In this document: piece by piece, positions 5,345-6,215 of the stretch
Layout: each line of letters starts with the position of its first letter
Position numbering within the stretch: position 1 is the first letter of the stretch
Assembly (NCBI GenBank): GCA_900548875.1
Contig: URMA01000127.1
Coordinates: 1-6,215, forward strand
Direction of reading: 5' to 3'
Length of the DNA stretch: 6,215 nucleotides
DNA from: an uncultured Porphyromonadaceae bacterium
GTDB lineage: Bacteria; Bacteroidota; Bacteroidia; Bacteroidales; Muribaculaceae
The notes under the pieces: generated by a model
Seen by the model: the letters and a program-made list of their open reading frames with translations, nothing else
Told to the model about the DNA's origin: nothing
Database searches by the model: none
Position numbers and translations under genes: made by a program

Positions 5345-6058
5345 ATGACAAACTTAAGTGTGAATATCAACAAGGTTGCAACCATCCGCAATGCCCGTGG
5401 AGGAAATGTTCCGGATGTGGAGCGGGTTGCCCTTGACTGCGAGCGTTTTGGTGCCGACGGTATCACCGTTCATCCCCGTCCGGATGAACGCCATATCCGT
5501 CAGGCGGATGTGTTCGGCCTACGTCCGTTGCTGCGCACCGAATTCAATATAGAAGGCTATCCGTCGGAAACTTTTATCGATATGGTGCTGAAGGTGAAAC
5601 CGGCACAGGTCACTCTTGTGCCCGATGCGCCCGACGTGCTGACTTCCAACTGCGGTTGGGATGTGGAGGCTAATCTGGAGTTCCTTACGCAGATAGTCGA
5701 CCGGCTGAAGGAAGCCGGAATCCGTACCAGCATCTTTGTCGGAACCGACGAAAAGAACATTCAGCTGGCGGCACGTACCGGTGCCGACCGCGTGGAGCTC
5801 TATACCGGTCCGTTTGCCGAAATGTATCCCTCCGACCCTGAAGCTGCCGTTGCTCCCTATGTAGCGGCTTCGAATGCCGCCCACAAGGTAGGTCTGGGAG
5901 TGAATGCCGGCCACGACCTGAGTCTGGAGAATCTGGCGTTCTTCTACAAAAAGATGCCGTATCTGAACGAAGTGTCGATCGGACATGCCCTGATTTCCGA
6001 CGCTTTGTATCTGGGACTGGAAGAAACGATAAAACAGTATAAAAATTGTTTGAAATAA
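5345..6058 (+). CDS. pdxJ: Pyridoxine 5'-phosphate synthase
   Basis: A 237-residue TIM-barrel enzyme of the DXP-dependent vitamin B6 pathway. It condenses 1-deoxy-D-xylulose 5-phosphate with 3-amino-2-oxopropyl phosphate to give pyridoxine 5'-phosphate in the cytoplasm. Family signatures are clear: LSVNINKVATIRNARGG at 4-20, ITVHPRPDERHI at 40-51, NIEGYP at 68-73, VELYTGPFA at 150-158 and GLGVNAGHDL at 183-192. His43, Glu70 and His190 correspond to the catalytic His45, Glu72 and His193 of the E. coli enzyme. ATG 5345 is chosen because MTNLSVNINK is the usual start; an in-frame TTG three codons earlier is unlikely. Length is normal. An ExbB-like gene follows after 94 nt but has its own promoter. 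Confidence 0.97.
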   Translation: MTNLSVNINKVATIRNARGGNVPDVERVALDCERFGADGITVHPRPDERHIRQADVFGLRPLLRTEFNIEGYPSETFIDMVLKVKPAQVTLVPDAPDVLTSNCGWDVEANLEFLTQIVDRLKEAGIRTSIFVGTDEKNIQLAARTGADRVELYTGPFAEMYPSDPEAAVAPYVAASNAAHKVGLGVNAGHDLSLENLAFFYKKMPYLNEVSIGHALISDALYLGLEETIKQYKNCLK

Positions 6059-6077
6059 ATTATTCCGATTATCTTTG
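6045..6077 (+). promoter_or_regulatory. Bacteroides-type promoter for the ExbB-like gene
   Basis: TATCTTTG at 6070-6077 is a perfect -7 match, with ATTG at 6045-6048 placed 21 nt upstream (a full TTTG at 6049-6052 is only 17 nt away). The -33 box overlaps the last codons of pdxJ. Transcription would start near 6084, leaving a leader of about 70 nt before the ATG at 6153, so the following gene can be expressed separately from pdxJ. Confidence 0.65.
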
Positions 6078-6152
6078 TAGCTGTCTTTACGACAATACAA
6101 ACCGGACAAAACTTTAAACAAAGAATTATTCAAACAGAAAAAACAAAAGAAT

Positions 6153-6215
6153 ATGATTTCAAATGCAATTCTTTCCGCAATCACGTTGCAGACATATGCG
6201 GCTGTCGACTCAGCC
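6153..6215 (+). CDS. Start of a probable MotA/TolQ/ExbB proton-channel protein (partial, cut by window end)
   Basis: Only the first 21 codons are inside the window, reading MISNAILSAITLQTYAAVDS and then A, with no stop before the edge. The ATG follows an A-rich stretch (AACAGAAAAAACAAAAGAAT), typical of Bacteroides starts, and a good promoter lies upstream. The hydrophobic start followed by a short Ala/Asp-containing segment resembles the N-terminus of Bacteroides ExbB/TolQ-like proteins. In Bacteroides, pdxJ is commonly followed by an exbB-exbD-tonB cluster, which energises TonB-dependent outer-membrane import. The reading frame is seen directly; the product is inferred mostly from gene order. 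Confidence 0.6.
   Translation, partial: MISNAILSAITLQTYAAVDSA

Noticed and set aside
5000..5348. Several overlapping small open frames in the nadK-pdxJ gap
   Set aside because: They overlap each other on both strands, have no domain content, and cover promoter boxes and repeat copy C.
5519..6184. 221-codon leftward open frame opposite pdxJ
   Set aside because: It is antisense to a full-length pdxJ with all catalytic residues and has no recognisable motif.

Overview
The window looks like a chromosomal segment from a member of the Bacteroidales, probably Bacteroides or a close relative. Four things point there: lipoprotein signals followed by acidic residues, A-rich translation starts without Shine-Dalgarno sequences, promoters of the Bacteroides type (TTTG, about 20 nt, TAnnTTTG), and a nadK / pdxJ / ExbB-like gene neighbourhood that is familiar from this group. 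These are recognitions from sequence; no database search was made.

Left part (1-680): no convincing gene. It holds a leftward promoter (72-103) for a gene outside the window, two related repeat elements of about 81 bp (72-153 and 438-518), one copy of a 23-bp repeat (170-192), and a dense run of hairpins (219-370).

Centre-left (681-3100): four genes in one direction, closed by an intrinsic terminator. A secreted, lipid-anchored C10 (streptopain-like) cysteine protease with its own propeptide (681-2087) is followed by a small lipoprotein with a BACON-like fold (2144-2587), which may be its partner or inhibitor. Next come a 68-residue protein with four clustered cysteines (2635-2841) and a 59-residue winged-helix protein (2853-3032). 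The protease gene is visibly more A+T-rich than the genes on the right, which suggests an accessory module.

Gap (3101-3439): no gene, but direct and inverted repeats. These include an exact inverted copy of the 23-bp repeat seen at 170-192, so the four-gene segment lies between copies of it.

Right part (3440-6215): conserved housekeeping genes. Leftward, NAD kinase (nadK, 4078-4947) is followed 26 nt later by a NYN/LabA-like putative nuclease (3440-4051). Rightward and divergent are pyridoxine 5'-phosphate synthase (pdxJ, 5345-6058) and the first 21 codons of a probable MotA/TolQ/ExbB proton-channel gene (from 6153) with its own promoter. The nadK-pdxJ divergent region contains a third copy of the repeat element found at the left end, again oriented so that its promoter-like box faces a leftward gene.
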